64,000 bases of DNA from Ganoderma boninense (lineage: Eukaryota; Basidiomycota; Agaricomycetes; Polyporales; Polyporaceae). Below, one piece after another: positions 54,001 to 64,000 of this stretch; the first letter of the stretch is position 1; each line of letters starts with the position of its first letter. The notes beneath the pieces are model-generated. The model searched no databases, had not been told where the DNA came from, and worked only from the letters and a program-made list of their open reading frames with translations. The position numbers were made by a program, and so were the translations under genes. The DNA lies in assembly GCA_002900995.3 (NCBI GenBank), contig CM035311.1:186001-250000 (forward strand), read 5' to 3'.

Positions 54001-57000
54001 TCAACGGCGACGACGCTTCGCATGCTGTGTGGGACCTTCAATGTCTTCGGCCGGGCGTTTTCTATTAATTTCCGTGTGAGCCTTAGGTACCCATGTGAGA
54101 GGGAGATAGGACGCACCGTTCATTGACAGCCCATGTCGCCATCTGGGAGCTCACCCATTGGACATCCTCAACCGCACTCAGCCAGTCCTTGCGCGCCCAT
54201 TGGTCATCACCGCCCGCGAGCTTAAGGCCCCACCATGCTAGAGAAAGAAGAACAATTCGGAAGCCATTCTTCCCGGGCTTCTTCAAGGCATCCCAAGATC
54301 CATCCCCTCCCACAATAGGCCGTCCAGCTTCATCGCGCTCACGCCAATCGGGCTGCAGAGTGGACCACCAGCTCCACCACTGCTCGCCGTACTGAGTTGT
54401 ATCCTCGATCGCGGGGACCTTGGAGACATCGGCGCGCAGGACGCGCAGCCAGTTCTCGACCTGCGCCGGCCGATGTTGGGTGCCATATCCCTTGGTCTGA
54501 GTTACATCAGCGAATGTCGAGAAACAACGTGTACATTGAAGTACTCACCGAAGTCTTCCAATTGTAGGCCCGCTCGATGACAGTCCACCACTCGGCCGCA
54601 GACAGAAAGTCCGGGCCTAGAGAGGCACAGTGAGTCTCCAGCCAGTTGAACGTTCACTTGAGCCAGTCCGGCCACCCGCTCTCGTCCAGCACAATGGCTG
54701 AAAGCGAGTGCGCTTGGGTGGAACCAGACAGCGCGAGCGAACCGGGGGCGACTTGAGGCTCAAGGGGAAGCGCGGGCGGGGCGATTGTTGGCCCAGATTG
54801 ATGTGCGTTACCGGGCGACGGCGTCGAAGAGGATGATAATGGAGGCCCGGAGGTCAGCGCCACTGGGGGAAGATCTGAGGATGAGGGCCGCCCTGGCGAG
54901 AGCGAGGACGCGGTCGATGGGTCTTGAGCTGGATTAGCGGGGGATGGGGATACAGGCGACGGGTCTTGAACTGTCGGGGCCGATGCCACCTGTTGGTTCG
55001 TCGATGAAGTCGGAGGGTCGAGCGACTGAGTGCCGAGGGCGACGGTGGACGGCGGAACTAGAGGGTCCTGGGAGGAGTTGTTGGGTTCGGTGGTGGGTGC
55101 AGAGGTGCGTGTGGCGCCTGTCGTGTTTCGCCGAGAAGACCTTCGCGCGACCTTGGGCTCTGACGCTGGGCGCTTCCCTTTGTCCTGCTTCTCTCCACTC
55201 TGCTGTCCGCTGACCTTGTCCTTTCTGACTCTCTTTTCCCCTGCGCCGGTGAGCTGCACAGGCCCGACCTGGCGAAGGAGCTCGCGGGAGAAGATCTTTC
55301 CCAACATCACATTTCGGTCGTACTGGGACGCGGACTTGAGGCAGTACAGCTGCTTCCTGCGCAGCGGGGCATCGAGGCGGCCGAGGAACTCGCGTACCGG
55401 AGCACTCAAGCTGAGCTCGTCCATGGTCGATATCACCTCGTCCTCGGGCACCTCCTCCGCGAGCAGAAGAGCTTGGAGTTCAACATCATCTCCGTCCTCC
55501 TCGTCCTCGTCCTCGTCCTCGTCCTCTTCGTCCTGCCAGTCGTCGCTCTGAACCTCTTGCCCCGACTCCTCGGCGCTGTCGCTCTGGTCGGCATTGGCTT
55601 TACGTCTTACTCTTTTGCCTTTCTTCCCGGATTTTGCCGCCCCCCTCGTCAACGCTTTTCTCCTCCCGCTCTCGCTTAGACCCTTCGATGCGGCGGGGCG
55701 TGGAAGCGGCGGTTGCGAAAGCAGGTTGAGCGTGGACATTGCGGGAGTCGTTGTGGAGCTCTGCGGTAGGGTGAGGATCTCATTTTCAAGGATCTGGGGG
55801 AGGGATTCTTGGGCATTCGGGTTTGCCAGAGGCGTAACGCGTGGGGCGGTAGGAGTTCCGACACGGGACCTTCCGGGGGTGGCCTCGCGCGCAGCAAATT
55901 CTGAAAGCTGTAGGTGAGTAACGTATATCGTGCGAAGTGGACACCATGACGTTATGCTCACCCGACGTCTGCGACAAGAAACGCGTGAAGGAACCCATGA
56001 CTTGGGTTTTGAAAGTCTCTGCCTCTGCCATGTGCCAGGGCAAAGGTATGTTGCCTGCCGTTTTCCCCGCCGTCACCCTAAGCAGTTCTGTTCAGCAAAA
56101 ACGTGGACATAACTCACACAAGGGTACCTACACTTTGAGCTGGAATTCCCGAGGTCCTGCTTCGTTAGGAATGCCAGCGATAAGCGTCAAATAAAACCCG
56201 GTCTTCTTCCTCAAGAAATCGAGCATAGGTTGGATGACCCGGGCCATGCTTTCCCGGGCCCTGAAATGTACGGTAAGCTCCATCTGAGAGGTAGTGCAGA
56301 TAGATCAGCTTACAAGGCTTGCGCGTCTGCGGGTAGATGCTGCGCCTCTTCTGCTTCCTGGGCGGCGAATGCTTCCTCCTCCGCCTTCATCTCTTCCAAT
56401 TCCGCCTCGAGTTCCTTCTTGACGGATTCAGGTTCCTCCTCCAACATCTCGCGGGCGATGGAGCAATGGAACGTGAGCTTGTGATTTGCTGGGAGCCCTG
56501 CTTCCGGCCAGCGCTTGTTGAACTCCTTTTGTACGGCGCCTTTGTTCTTGCTCAAATAGAGCTGCGCGAGCGACATCGCGCGAGGTGGAGGGGCGGGGGA
56601 CACTTCTTGACAGAGCTCTTGGAGAATGAAAACCCATGGATCCTTCCCGCCACGCGTCATCACCGCACGGCGATAGCGCAGGTGAGCCTGGATACGCTGC
56701 GTTCAACGCCAGGTAAGTTTGACAATCTTTCATGTTATACAAGGATTAAACATACATCTTGCGTGCGCTTGATGATCTTCGCTTTCTCATCCAGGTCGGT
56801 GACCATCCCCTCGGGTTCCACCAAGTCGCTGTCGGACTCCGGGTCCTTGTTGAAGGGGAAGAACCAGGGGTATTTCAACCAGTACCCGGCGAAGACATCG
56901 GCCCAAAATTCGTTCTGTGCGGCGCGGCTGCTGTTACGAAGGGCAACGAACCTGTCCAGGTACTCGCCGAGGAATTCTTGCTTTTTCGGCGTGAATATCG

Positions 57001-57124
57001 ACTGATTTCCTGCCTTCCCTCCTTTGCTCTTGCGCTTGGACTTGCGCCGTGCAGCGGCGGTCTTTGAGAACGTCGGAGGGGGCGCCGAGGCATCAAGAAT
57101 TTCGAGATCGAGGATAGAAGCCAT
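54001..57124 (-). pseudogene. KDZ-companion protein with acidic tract and C-terminal NLS, nonsense-mutated
   Basis: The ATG is at 57124-57122. The N-terminal region (FTPKKQEFLGEYLDRFV, EFWADVFAGYWLKYPW) is followed by a RYRRAVMTRGGKDPWV block. Helical exons follow (LTFHCSIAREML; MAEAETFKTQVMG), then a long low-complexity exon with a DEDEDEDEEDGDD acidic run. The C-terminal part contains EWWTVIERAYNW, KGYGTQHRPAQVENWLRVL, GEQWWSWWSTLQPDWR and WWGLKLAGG. After a last intron it ends KRPAEDIEGPTQHAKRRRR, a likely nuclear signal, with TGA at 54003-54001. A TGA at 54656-54654 splits the protein between WPDWLK and TFNWLE in one open frame and is best read as a mutated CGA. From memory this family is abundant next to KDZ elements. 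Function unknown. Confidence 0.6.
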
Positions 57125-57295
57125 GGGTCGTGGTTGGGGTTCACACGTAGCTCCTTCGCAGGTGTGTTGATCTTTGGATCCGGCAGTCGCGTTCTGGTGA
57201 CATGGCCGCGCGCCACCCATTCCTGAGCGCTTACATGGTGCTAAAAAGATCTGTTCGCCGCGCCGACCGCTTCTTCATCCCCCCCCTTCCACATC

Positions 57296-58487
57296 ATGGT
57301 ATCCGAACAGCTACTCCGCGACTGGGACTCCAACGCTCTCACCCTTGGGTTGACCCCCAAGCTTGACAGCGAAGGCAGAGTCATCCCGGTCGATCTCCCC
57401 GAGGATCCGTCTATTTCTGAGAGCCAGAGGTACTACTATGTCATCTGGCGCGGCCGCGCTGTGGGTCTCTTTTGCAACTGGTACGTGCTCCTTCAGAACT
57501 GCTAATTGACCTATCCTAACGCTTATGCTTTCTAGGGGACTCGCCAGCACCATGGTCTGCGGCTTCAGCGGCAACGCGTACAAGATGTACAGGGGGCTGG
57601 CGACGGCGCGCACGGCGTGGGAGCGTGGGCCTCCTGGTTGCAACAACTCTTGGACGCCCCCTACCCCCGCGCTCTCCAGGCTCACTCCCGGGCTCGCTCC
57701 GCTTCCTCGCTCTCCTCCAGATGATGACGAGGACGAGTTTGAGTTCCCCGACCTTGACGTCCCCACCCGTGCGCCCACTATCCACGTCCCCATCCACCCC
57801 GAAGACTATCAGGAACTTCGTATGGATGCTCAGGCGGCGGGTGTCGGGGCGGACTATCTCTACATGTCTTCGCCTGCCTCTTCCACCGCCTCCCTCTCGA
57901 CTTCGTTCTCAGCAATCCCGTCAACGCCGTCTTGGATGTCGTCGGGAACCCTTACCCCCGGCACCGTCCATTCGCCCGAGCTCAGCCTGGCCAGCTTGTC
58001 TCTCGGCGAGCGATTTACCAACATCGAAAGTGCCCTCTTGGGTCAGGAGGGCGAGAGGCGGGGCGACTCGGCTCACACTCCCACCGCGCAATCCTCTACG
58101 ACGTGTGCGTACACGCTGTCTCCCACCCCTGTCCAGAATAGCTCCAGTACCGATTCTTCCGGTACGCGAGTGCGTCTCGATAGGGAGCGCGCGGTCAGGC
58201 GGTCGAAGGGTGATCCCGTGTACGTCGTGGTCCGTGGCGAACGCCCAGGCGTGTACTTCGACAAGTACGCGGTGTTCTATTTCTCATACCTTGGCACAGC
58301 TGAATAACGCCCGTGATCTTCTAGCGCGACTGCACTCATCGCCTCTGGCTACAACCCGGCGATGAAGATTGTCATCTTCAAGTCCCTCAAGATGGCGTGC
58401 TTGTACTTCGTTCAGCAGTATATGGCTGGGAAGGGAGCAGAGTCAGTTCACCCGATGTATCCGTGTGTGCAGCGGATGTATCCGTAG
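57296..58487 (+). CDS. protein with two RNase H1 N-terminal-like (viroplasmin-type) domains
   Basis: Exons 57296-57480, 57536-58264 and 58325-58487 join in phase to 358 residues. Domain one, split by intron 1, has RYYYVIWRGRAVGLFCNW then STMVCGFSGNAYKMYRG and RTAWERG. Domain two at the C-terminus has PVYVVVRGERPGVYFD, split by intron 2, then LIASGYNPAMKIVIFKS and CLYFVQQYM. Both match the hybrid-binding fold pattern of PF01693. The linker of about 200 residues is Ser/Pro/Thr-rich. No catalytic RNase H domain is present. The final residues (MYP...MYP) are encoded by a repeated GATGTATCCG motif that forms part of an inverted repeat around the stop codon. The gene lies head-to-head with the KDZ-companion ORF starting at 57124, so the two may share a 170-bp promoter region. 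Confidence 0.65.
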
Positions 58488-58524
58488 AACATACGGATAC
58501 ATCGGTGTAACATTCGGATACATC
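58454..58524. repeat. inverted cluster of GATGTATCCG motifs
   Basis: GATGTATCCG occurs at 58454-58463 and 58475-58484, and its reverse complement CGGATACATC at 58494-58503 and 58515-58524. The inner pair extends to a perfect 12-bp stem (GATGTATCCGTA at 58475-58486 with 58492-58503) around five bases. It overlaps the stop codon at 58485-58487. It could act as a terminator hairpin or as a transposon end or transposase binding cluster. Confidence 0.8.
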
Positions 58525-58566
58525 TGTTGAAACCTGCAGGAAATCAAGCGCTCAGTCGCTAAAAGA

Positions 58567-58628
58567 TGCTGATCGCAGGATTCGAACCTACAAACGCTCG
58601 AACCGCAACGAGGTCCTCTCGCCGTTCC
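58567..58628 (-). tRNA. 3' part of a tRNA gene, cut by the gap
   Basis: On the minus strand the segment ends with a perfect T arm (GTAGG TTCGAAT CCTGC), then the acceptor strand GATCAGC, an A discriminator at 58567 and a TCTTTT pol III terminator directly after it. The 17-base region before the T arm suggests a long variable arm, as in tRNA-Ser or tRNA-Leu. The 5' half and probably the anticodon lie in the gap that begins at 58629, so the identity is open. Confidence 0.55.
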
Positions 58629-58728
58629 NNNNNNNNNNNNNNNNNNNNNNNNNNNNNNNNNNNNNNNNNNNNNNNNNNNNNNNNNNNNNNNNNNNNNNNN
58701 NNNNNNNNNNNNNNNNNNNNNNNNNNNN
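58629..58728. other. assembly gap
   Basis: One hundred N between a partial tRNA and a partial protein gene. The true length is unknown. Confidence 0.99.
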
Positions 58729-59410
58729 AACGACCATCCGAGTACGTTGTGATCTCACTGTGCGCAACCGCAAACTCCGGGATCCAATCTGCATTCGGAC
58801 TGGTAACGACGATATCGGAGTCCCATCCCTGAGCCGTGTATGCTTGTGCCGCGACAATCCCCGCGAATGCGTCGCGCGACCCGAGAAGAGCTAGAATCAC
58901 GTCAGTGCTATTGGCGCATCATTTCAGGAAATGAGACTCACGGTTCCCTTGCTTGTTCGCATGTAGTGCCCGTGTAGGACGGCCAGCAGAGCCATCTTGC
59001 GCTGGCTTCGAAGCCCCGGAGTGAGAGGAAAGGTGATCGTTCAAGACCTTCGGGGTGGAAAGGGAAGGAGGGTGCATGTTGGTCACGTCTATCGGAGGAG
59101 TCGCGATAGAGGACATGGGAGCTATACTTCGAGATCAGCTGGCGCTATGATAAACCGCGTAGGTCAACATACTAGGTGCGTTCAATTGGAGTGGCAGTCG
59201 AGATGTAGAGGGCAGAGAATGATTGTTAGGCCTGAAGGTGAATGAGTGCATGTCAGTCATCTCGTGCGCACCCGTGCTCACCGTGCCACGTTGGACGTCC
59301 TGAGATATCCTCCTGGTCTCCTCTTGATCTTGCAGGCACTTGCTGCCGACACGGGCTACAGAGAGCAGCATCAGAACAACGCCCGCAAACCATGCATATA
59401 CTCTGCGCAC
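58729..59410 (-). CDS. unidentified multi-exon protein, truncated by the gap
   Basis: Three segments join in phase on the minus strand. The first, up to about 59172, contains FTFRPNNHSLPSTS. The second (59128 to about 58943) contains TPPIDVTNMHPPSLSTPK and RALHANKQGN. The third, from about 58897, contains GSRDAFAGIVAAQAYTAQGW, DIVVTSPNADW and SEITTYSDG. Introns have GT-AG ends. The third segment looks globular and may belong to the same transposon-companion class as its neighbours, but I do not recognise a family. The start is uncertain, with an ATG possible at 59410, or the ATG of MTDMHSF near 59263. The rest of the gene is in the gap. Confidence 0.35.
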
Positions 59411-60713
59411 TTCACCCGAAGAATAGCCCCTTGCCTTGACCTGCTTGACGATCTGGGAGGACTCCAGGGGTCGCGCGACTGCGGTCGCGCTCCACGCTGG
59501 AGGTTCTTGGACTCAGGGGCTTCAGTTGGGTGTATACCCGCCTTCCAGCCCGAGAGGTTCTAGCGATTGTGGAAACCGTAGCCTGCAGCATCGCAATGTT
59601 AGCCCACAAACATATGAACCACTTAAGTACTTACCAGATATGCGCCGAGACGAAGCAAATTGCCGGAGAGCACGAGCAGATGACAGAAACGAGAGGGGAG
59701 CAAGAAAGGTGGATAGGGGGCAGATGGACGGGAAGGCGGTCAAACTCAACCCGCGCGAGCGAAGGATGAGAGGCGCGACGCGGGCGTGGGAACTCGGGCG
59801 CGTGTTGTTGATTCGCCGTGACTGCGTCGTGCTTCCAGATATGGGCCGTCGGGAAGGACTCCAGATTCGGAAAGTCGGGGGTCGGGGAGTTGGCTGTGCA
59901 AAGGAGGCGTGGGAAACTGTTCGACAGCGGACCTTGGGCTGCGCAACGCTGCTCTGTCCCGCCGCCCCACATCGCCCACCTGTCGCCCGTGCACTACCAC
60001 CTTCCTCCCTGCTTCGTTGCTTTAACTCTCTGGGGCCGTCAAGTCTATTCTTCTCAATCGACCATCGCGGTGGACCCCTGGTAGCCCTCAAGGCGTATAG
60101 GATACGGGTTACGTGGAGCGAGGGACTTGGGAGTGTAAAGGAGGCTCGAAAGTGGACACGAGAGGGTGATACTCCTGGCAGAGGACTGGACAGGTGAGTC
60201 TTGGCTTCGTCTTGAATTACCTCCATCCCCAAACCCCATAAATCCACCGGCTACAAAGCCGTAGTGTGACCCTATTCTGCACCTCGAGAACTGGCGGAGT
60301 CCAGATATCTCGGTGCCCAACGCTGGCCTCCAAGTTCTGGCCGCTCCCCGTATACCCTCCCGAGGCCGTTCACTTTCTGCTGTCCCATTTGGGTCCCTTT
60401 GTTGATGTCCGCCCCAACTCCCTCCGTCCATCAATCCTCGGCCTTGTGATTGTGAAATAGCACACGTTCATCCTCCCCTTGTCGTTCGATCCCCGGCCTG
60501 GACTTTGGCGTCATCCCCTTCCCTTTGTCTTTCCGTCGGCCCCATTCCCAGCCATCCTACCTATCCCCGTGGCTTGATCAAGCCCTACAGTCCCTACCTA
60601 ATCGTCTGCCGTGTATGTTAAGTCGTCTAGCACCCTGCGCACTCTTCGAGTTGAATCCACAACCATCTTGTTCCTCGAGTCCAAGACCCATAGCATCGCC
60701 CTCCCCAGACGAT
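59411..60713. other. region upstream of the second KDZ transposase, no gene seen
   Basis: Only shadow-like open frames occur. The last 250 bp are C/T-rich, like a fungal promoter and 5' UTR, ahead of the transposase ATG at 60714. Confidence 0.4.
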
Positions 60714-63700
60714 ATGAACCCACATTCGACTGGTGATTCCACCGCCACGCTGAACCACCCAGACTCCGATGCTTCCTCGTCAAACCTCGAAGCTGACAAT
60801 CTCCGTGGTCTTCCCGATGCCTTTGCCGCCACGCGCAACTATCTGACCCAACGCCCTTCTTCTCGTCCACCTCCTCCTAGCGATACAGTCCCCTCCACTA
60901 TTGATCGCTTCGCCGCGGCACGACAGTATCCAGGGTCCCAGCCGCTAGGCCTCAACCTAAGCCTTCCCGTTCGCCCTAACATTGGTCTGGAGAATTTCTT
61001 GCGCGGCCAGACCCGCGTCGGTGAGGCACACGCGAGCCCCTCCCTCTCCATGCCTATGATCCCAAAGCCTGAAAGACGGCCTCATGACGGTCTAGACGAT
61101 GGTACACCTCCCACGAAGAAAGCTAAAGTGAATAACACTGTTGTACGTCTGTTAACCTTCTAGTTTACACCTCTCTCTGATAAATTTCCAGCCTGTCGGG
61201 TCGCGGCTAGAAGCGTTCTTGAAGTGCGCGATTGTCGCGCAGAAAGAATTGCTCGCCAGAGATGCAGGTCCGCCCTCAGGGAAGCAGTGTCCCGGGTCGT
61301 GCCAGAAGGCCTTGCATCCGCCCTTCTATCGATGCTTCGACTGCTACCACGCTCCTGTCGTGTGCGAGGAATGTATCATTCGCGACCACGTTCGCAACCC
61401 ATTTCACCGGATTGAGGTCTGGGAACCTGCGCGCCGATTCTGGCAATGGCGGTCTTTGGGGGCATTGGACAAGTTCGTCATCAACTTGGGCCATAATGGG
61501 GATCCCTGCACAACTCAAACCCGAGGCCCACGGCCGATGACAGTTGTACATGAGCACGGATTAACCCAGGTCAAGGTCCTATTCTGTGCATGTTCCGAAG
61601 ATGAGGCAACGAAGACCGCTGCGCCGTATACCACGCAGCTTCTCCGTTTTGGTCTTTTCCCTGGAAGCTGGGACATCCCGCGTTCTGCCTTCACCCTCCA
61701 TGGTCTCCGCGATTATCACCTCCTTTCTTTGCAATGCCAGATTACCGCGATCGACTACATGCGTTTCTTGCAGAGAAGTACCGACAATGTCATTCCTGAC
61801 GAAACCAAGGTGATTCCCTGAATTTGAAGGTTCTTCTCACCAAAGCTGATCGAGCACAGAACCGTCACCGGGAGCTCAACAACACCATGCGGGAGTTCAT
61901 GTTCTTACGCGCAACTCGGAGAGCTGGAGTTTCCCCAACGAAGGAGCTCCCGGAGCGGTCGTTGGGTGTCCTATGTCCCGCATGCCCTCAACCGTACAAG
62001 AACATGAACGCCGCAGACCAGAAAAACCGTCCCGAGAACGAAAAGTGAGTTTATTTGCTGGGTTTGATGCTTGAAAGTATGCGCTTACATGTGTGCTCAT
62101 GAATCAGATACTTGGACACCTTCTTCCACGCCGTCGACGGCAATTTCCATTCAAGCCAGAAAATGAAGCCGATGGACGAATCCGACTTCTCATTGACAGA
62201 TGGAGGAGCGTACTACACGAAGGAGAGACCGTATGCAACTTTCGTGAAGACTGTAAAGCCTCCGAAGAAAGAAGTATGCCCTCTTTACTTCCCTCCTCTG
62301 GATTTAAATGTATTCTGACATGTCAATTAGCCCACGAGCTGTCACAAATTCGGAGCCATGGGCTACTCTCGCTTTAGCGGCCGGGTCAGTGGTACTGTGG
62401 GACTTTCATGCGCACGCCACATGTTCCTTCTACCATGCGGCTCGGTTGATTTGCCTGCTGGCGAAGCGTGGGTTTCAGCCACATCGTGATAGTCATGAGC
62501 TCACTTCCCGCAGTTTTGCCTACGTCGACTATTGCATGTGTTCCGGTCTTGCGCCATACTTCACGATTTGCCGGCACTGCAACGGGTACGACATCAATTG
62601 CCAGTACCGGATCCACTTTCGACAGCGCATCAAGGACTGGAGAAAGATGTTTCCTGAGCTAACAGTCTTCCAAATCAAGTACTTTCCCTACACCCTTGCC
62701 GGCATCGGTAAATTTCATGCACCAGCGCACACGGCCTCTTGCCGGACGGCCTACTCGTACAACTTCCTCCCCGGTGTCGGCATGACAGATGGTGAGGCTT
62801 TGGAGCGCATCTGGTCGGTCTTCAACCCACTCGCGACACGTACGAAGGAGATGTCGTCGGGGCATCGGCATGATGTCATCAACGACTTCCATAGCGACAT
62901 GAATATCCGTCGTGTACATGCGATGCGTATGTTTCTCATCCAGCTTGTATGGCTTACTGTTATGCTCACTCCCTGTGTTCAGCTGCTATGCTATCAGATC
63001 GCTACGCCCGCGCTATTGATCACGAAGAAAGAACGCGCGACTACCTCGGGGCGCTTGAAGAGACCATTGACAACATAGATAAGATCGCGGCATGGCAACG
63101 CAAGGTCGACGAGTGGGTCGAGAGGGTTTATCACCGGGAAGAAGAGCCAGCATTGGAGGACAGCCCGTACGAACTCTGCAAGGACTTGCAGAAAAGTACG
63201 TCAGGAATCTGCCCGTCCATCATTCGTGGTAATAACCTGTTGCCAGACATGACTGGGAAGGAGCTGCTGGCGAAAATTACCCATGAGCGAGCTCTTTCTG
63301 GCGAGACGGCAATAGGGTTACTAGGTGTGATTCAGCAGGGCCTCACTCTTGAACGGGAAAGGCAAGCAACTACGTCGTGCATGCCTGATATGAGCTGATA
63401 ATCTTTTGTATATAGGGACCGTCTTCTCGATCATCTTGAGACGAGTACGAAGAAGGGAGATGATCTGGATGGCTATTGTCAGACTTTCCTCGCGGAAGTT
63501 GAGCAATGGCGCGTTCTCAAAGATCTTTACCTTGCACCGCGGATCGACGATGTTGTCCGTCACCTGGCCAGCGAACAGTCAGTCGACTCTTTGGCCGCCT
63601 CATTCGGTCCCGACTTCCCATTGCGAAACTTGAGCCAAGATACGGGAGACTCGAGTGATGGTCTACCGCGTGCTCGTTCGTCCCGAGGGAAGAGTGCGCC

Positions 63701-64000
63701 TTGGTCGGAGATCTTTGAAGTTACACTCCCTTGCCATCCGCGCATCTTACAAACATTCTCCAACAGCCCAGCATGGCAGAAGCTGTTGCTGTGGAGCTTA
63801 GTCTTCGTTTTATAGCTGCAGACCAAGCTCTCGAGGATTTAAGAACGGCGCTGCTTGGCATTGGCTACCTCCAGCTTGACAAGCACTCCAAGCAACGGAA
63901 GGTCCACACAACTCGTGCACAGAGCAAGATTCAGACTGCACAGCGGGAGGCTGACAAAGCAGCTGATACGTATCGTCGCCATCGGGTACTGCTACTTGCT
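60714..64000 (+). CDS. KDZ-family transposase with CxC2 region, runs off the window
   Basis: Exon 1 (60714-61142) is Ser/Pro-rich and ends with a basic TKKAKV signal. Exon 2 (from 61192) holds the CxC2-type cysteine cluster: CPGSC, FYRCFDCYHAPVVC, CIIRDH, then PFHRIEVW and a VLFCACSED block. Next come RHRELNNTMREF and VLCPACPQP, TFFHAVDGNF, GLSCARH, and YVDYCMCSGLA. The catalytic core blocks follow, with YDINCQYRIHF, GKFHAPAHTASC, NFLPGVGMTDGEALERIW and TKEMSSGHRHDVI. C-terminal helices from 62985 include YARAIDHEERT and GKELLAKITHERALSGETA. The last exons end out of the window after RFIAADQALEDL. Conserved Asp, His and Glu positions are present. Introns join in phase, except near 61805-61825 where a very short intron or a frameshift must be assumed. 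One donor is GC (63362). Confidence 0.8.

Noticed and set aside
54944..55917. Plus-strand frames opposite the low-complexity exon of the KDZ-companion gene
   Set aside because: Serine/arginine runs mirror the acidic and Ser/Pro-rich sense exon. The sense strand has conserved blocks and introns, this strand none.
59436..60247. Overlapping 240-250-residue frames on both strands
   Set aside because: Arg/Ser/Pro-rich composition on both strands without splice logic or domains; treated as GC-driven open frames.

Overview
The window looks like a chromosome segment of a filamentous basidiomycete, probably an agaricomycete. The signs are GC-rich coding DNA, genes split by many 50-70 bp GT-AG introns, chromodomain Ty3-type retrotransposons, CxC2-type KDZ transposases with their usual companion genes, and a P450 whose I-helix looks like the fungal CYP512 type. 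Two runs of N (27301-27400 and 58629-58728) are assembly gaps. Family names rest on motif recognition by eye; no database search was run.

Layout. 1-6962: a Ty3-type retrotransposon in one reading frame broken by two nonsense codons, with an extra lysine-rich ORF at its 3' end and a probable 3' LTR. 7028-35460: a locally duplicated secondary-metabolism or cell-wall type locus. Its unit is an alginate-lyase-like secreted enzyme on the plus strand facing a cytochrome P450 on the minus strand. Three lyase copies (9430, 16781, 34158) share the same exon lengths and the same TATA-to-ATG distance. Two P450 copies (13592-11297 and 22512-20273) follow the first two lyases. The spacers between units are also homologous. 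The third spacer is split by a 9042-bp insertion (23751-32792) with 60-bp terminal inverted repeats, a 7-bp target duplication and two related small membrane-protein ORFs pointing inward from its ends. Homologous spacers without the insertion show the empty site.

35461-43000: a relic of a kinase exon, an intact DUF4112 gene, a possible 1.4-kb non-autonomous DNA transposon, and an FHA-domain Ser/Thr kinase that loses its 3' end where a second LTR retrotransposon (42927-46386) begins. 47150-64000: a KDZ transposon neighbourhood. On the minus strand lie, in order, a NLS-bearing companion ORF, a KDZ transposase lacking its N-terminal CxC2 region, an RNase-H1-N-terminal-like ORF and an HMG-box-like/AT-hook ORF. 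On the plus strand lie a second RNase-H1-N-terminal-like gene and a second KDZ transposase that keeps the CxC2 region and runs off the window.

Main message: a tandem lyase/P450 gene family is being rearranged by at least five kinds of mobile element. The two observations most worth following are the 9-kb terminal-inverted-repeat element with its empty sites, and the multigene KDZ cassette.
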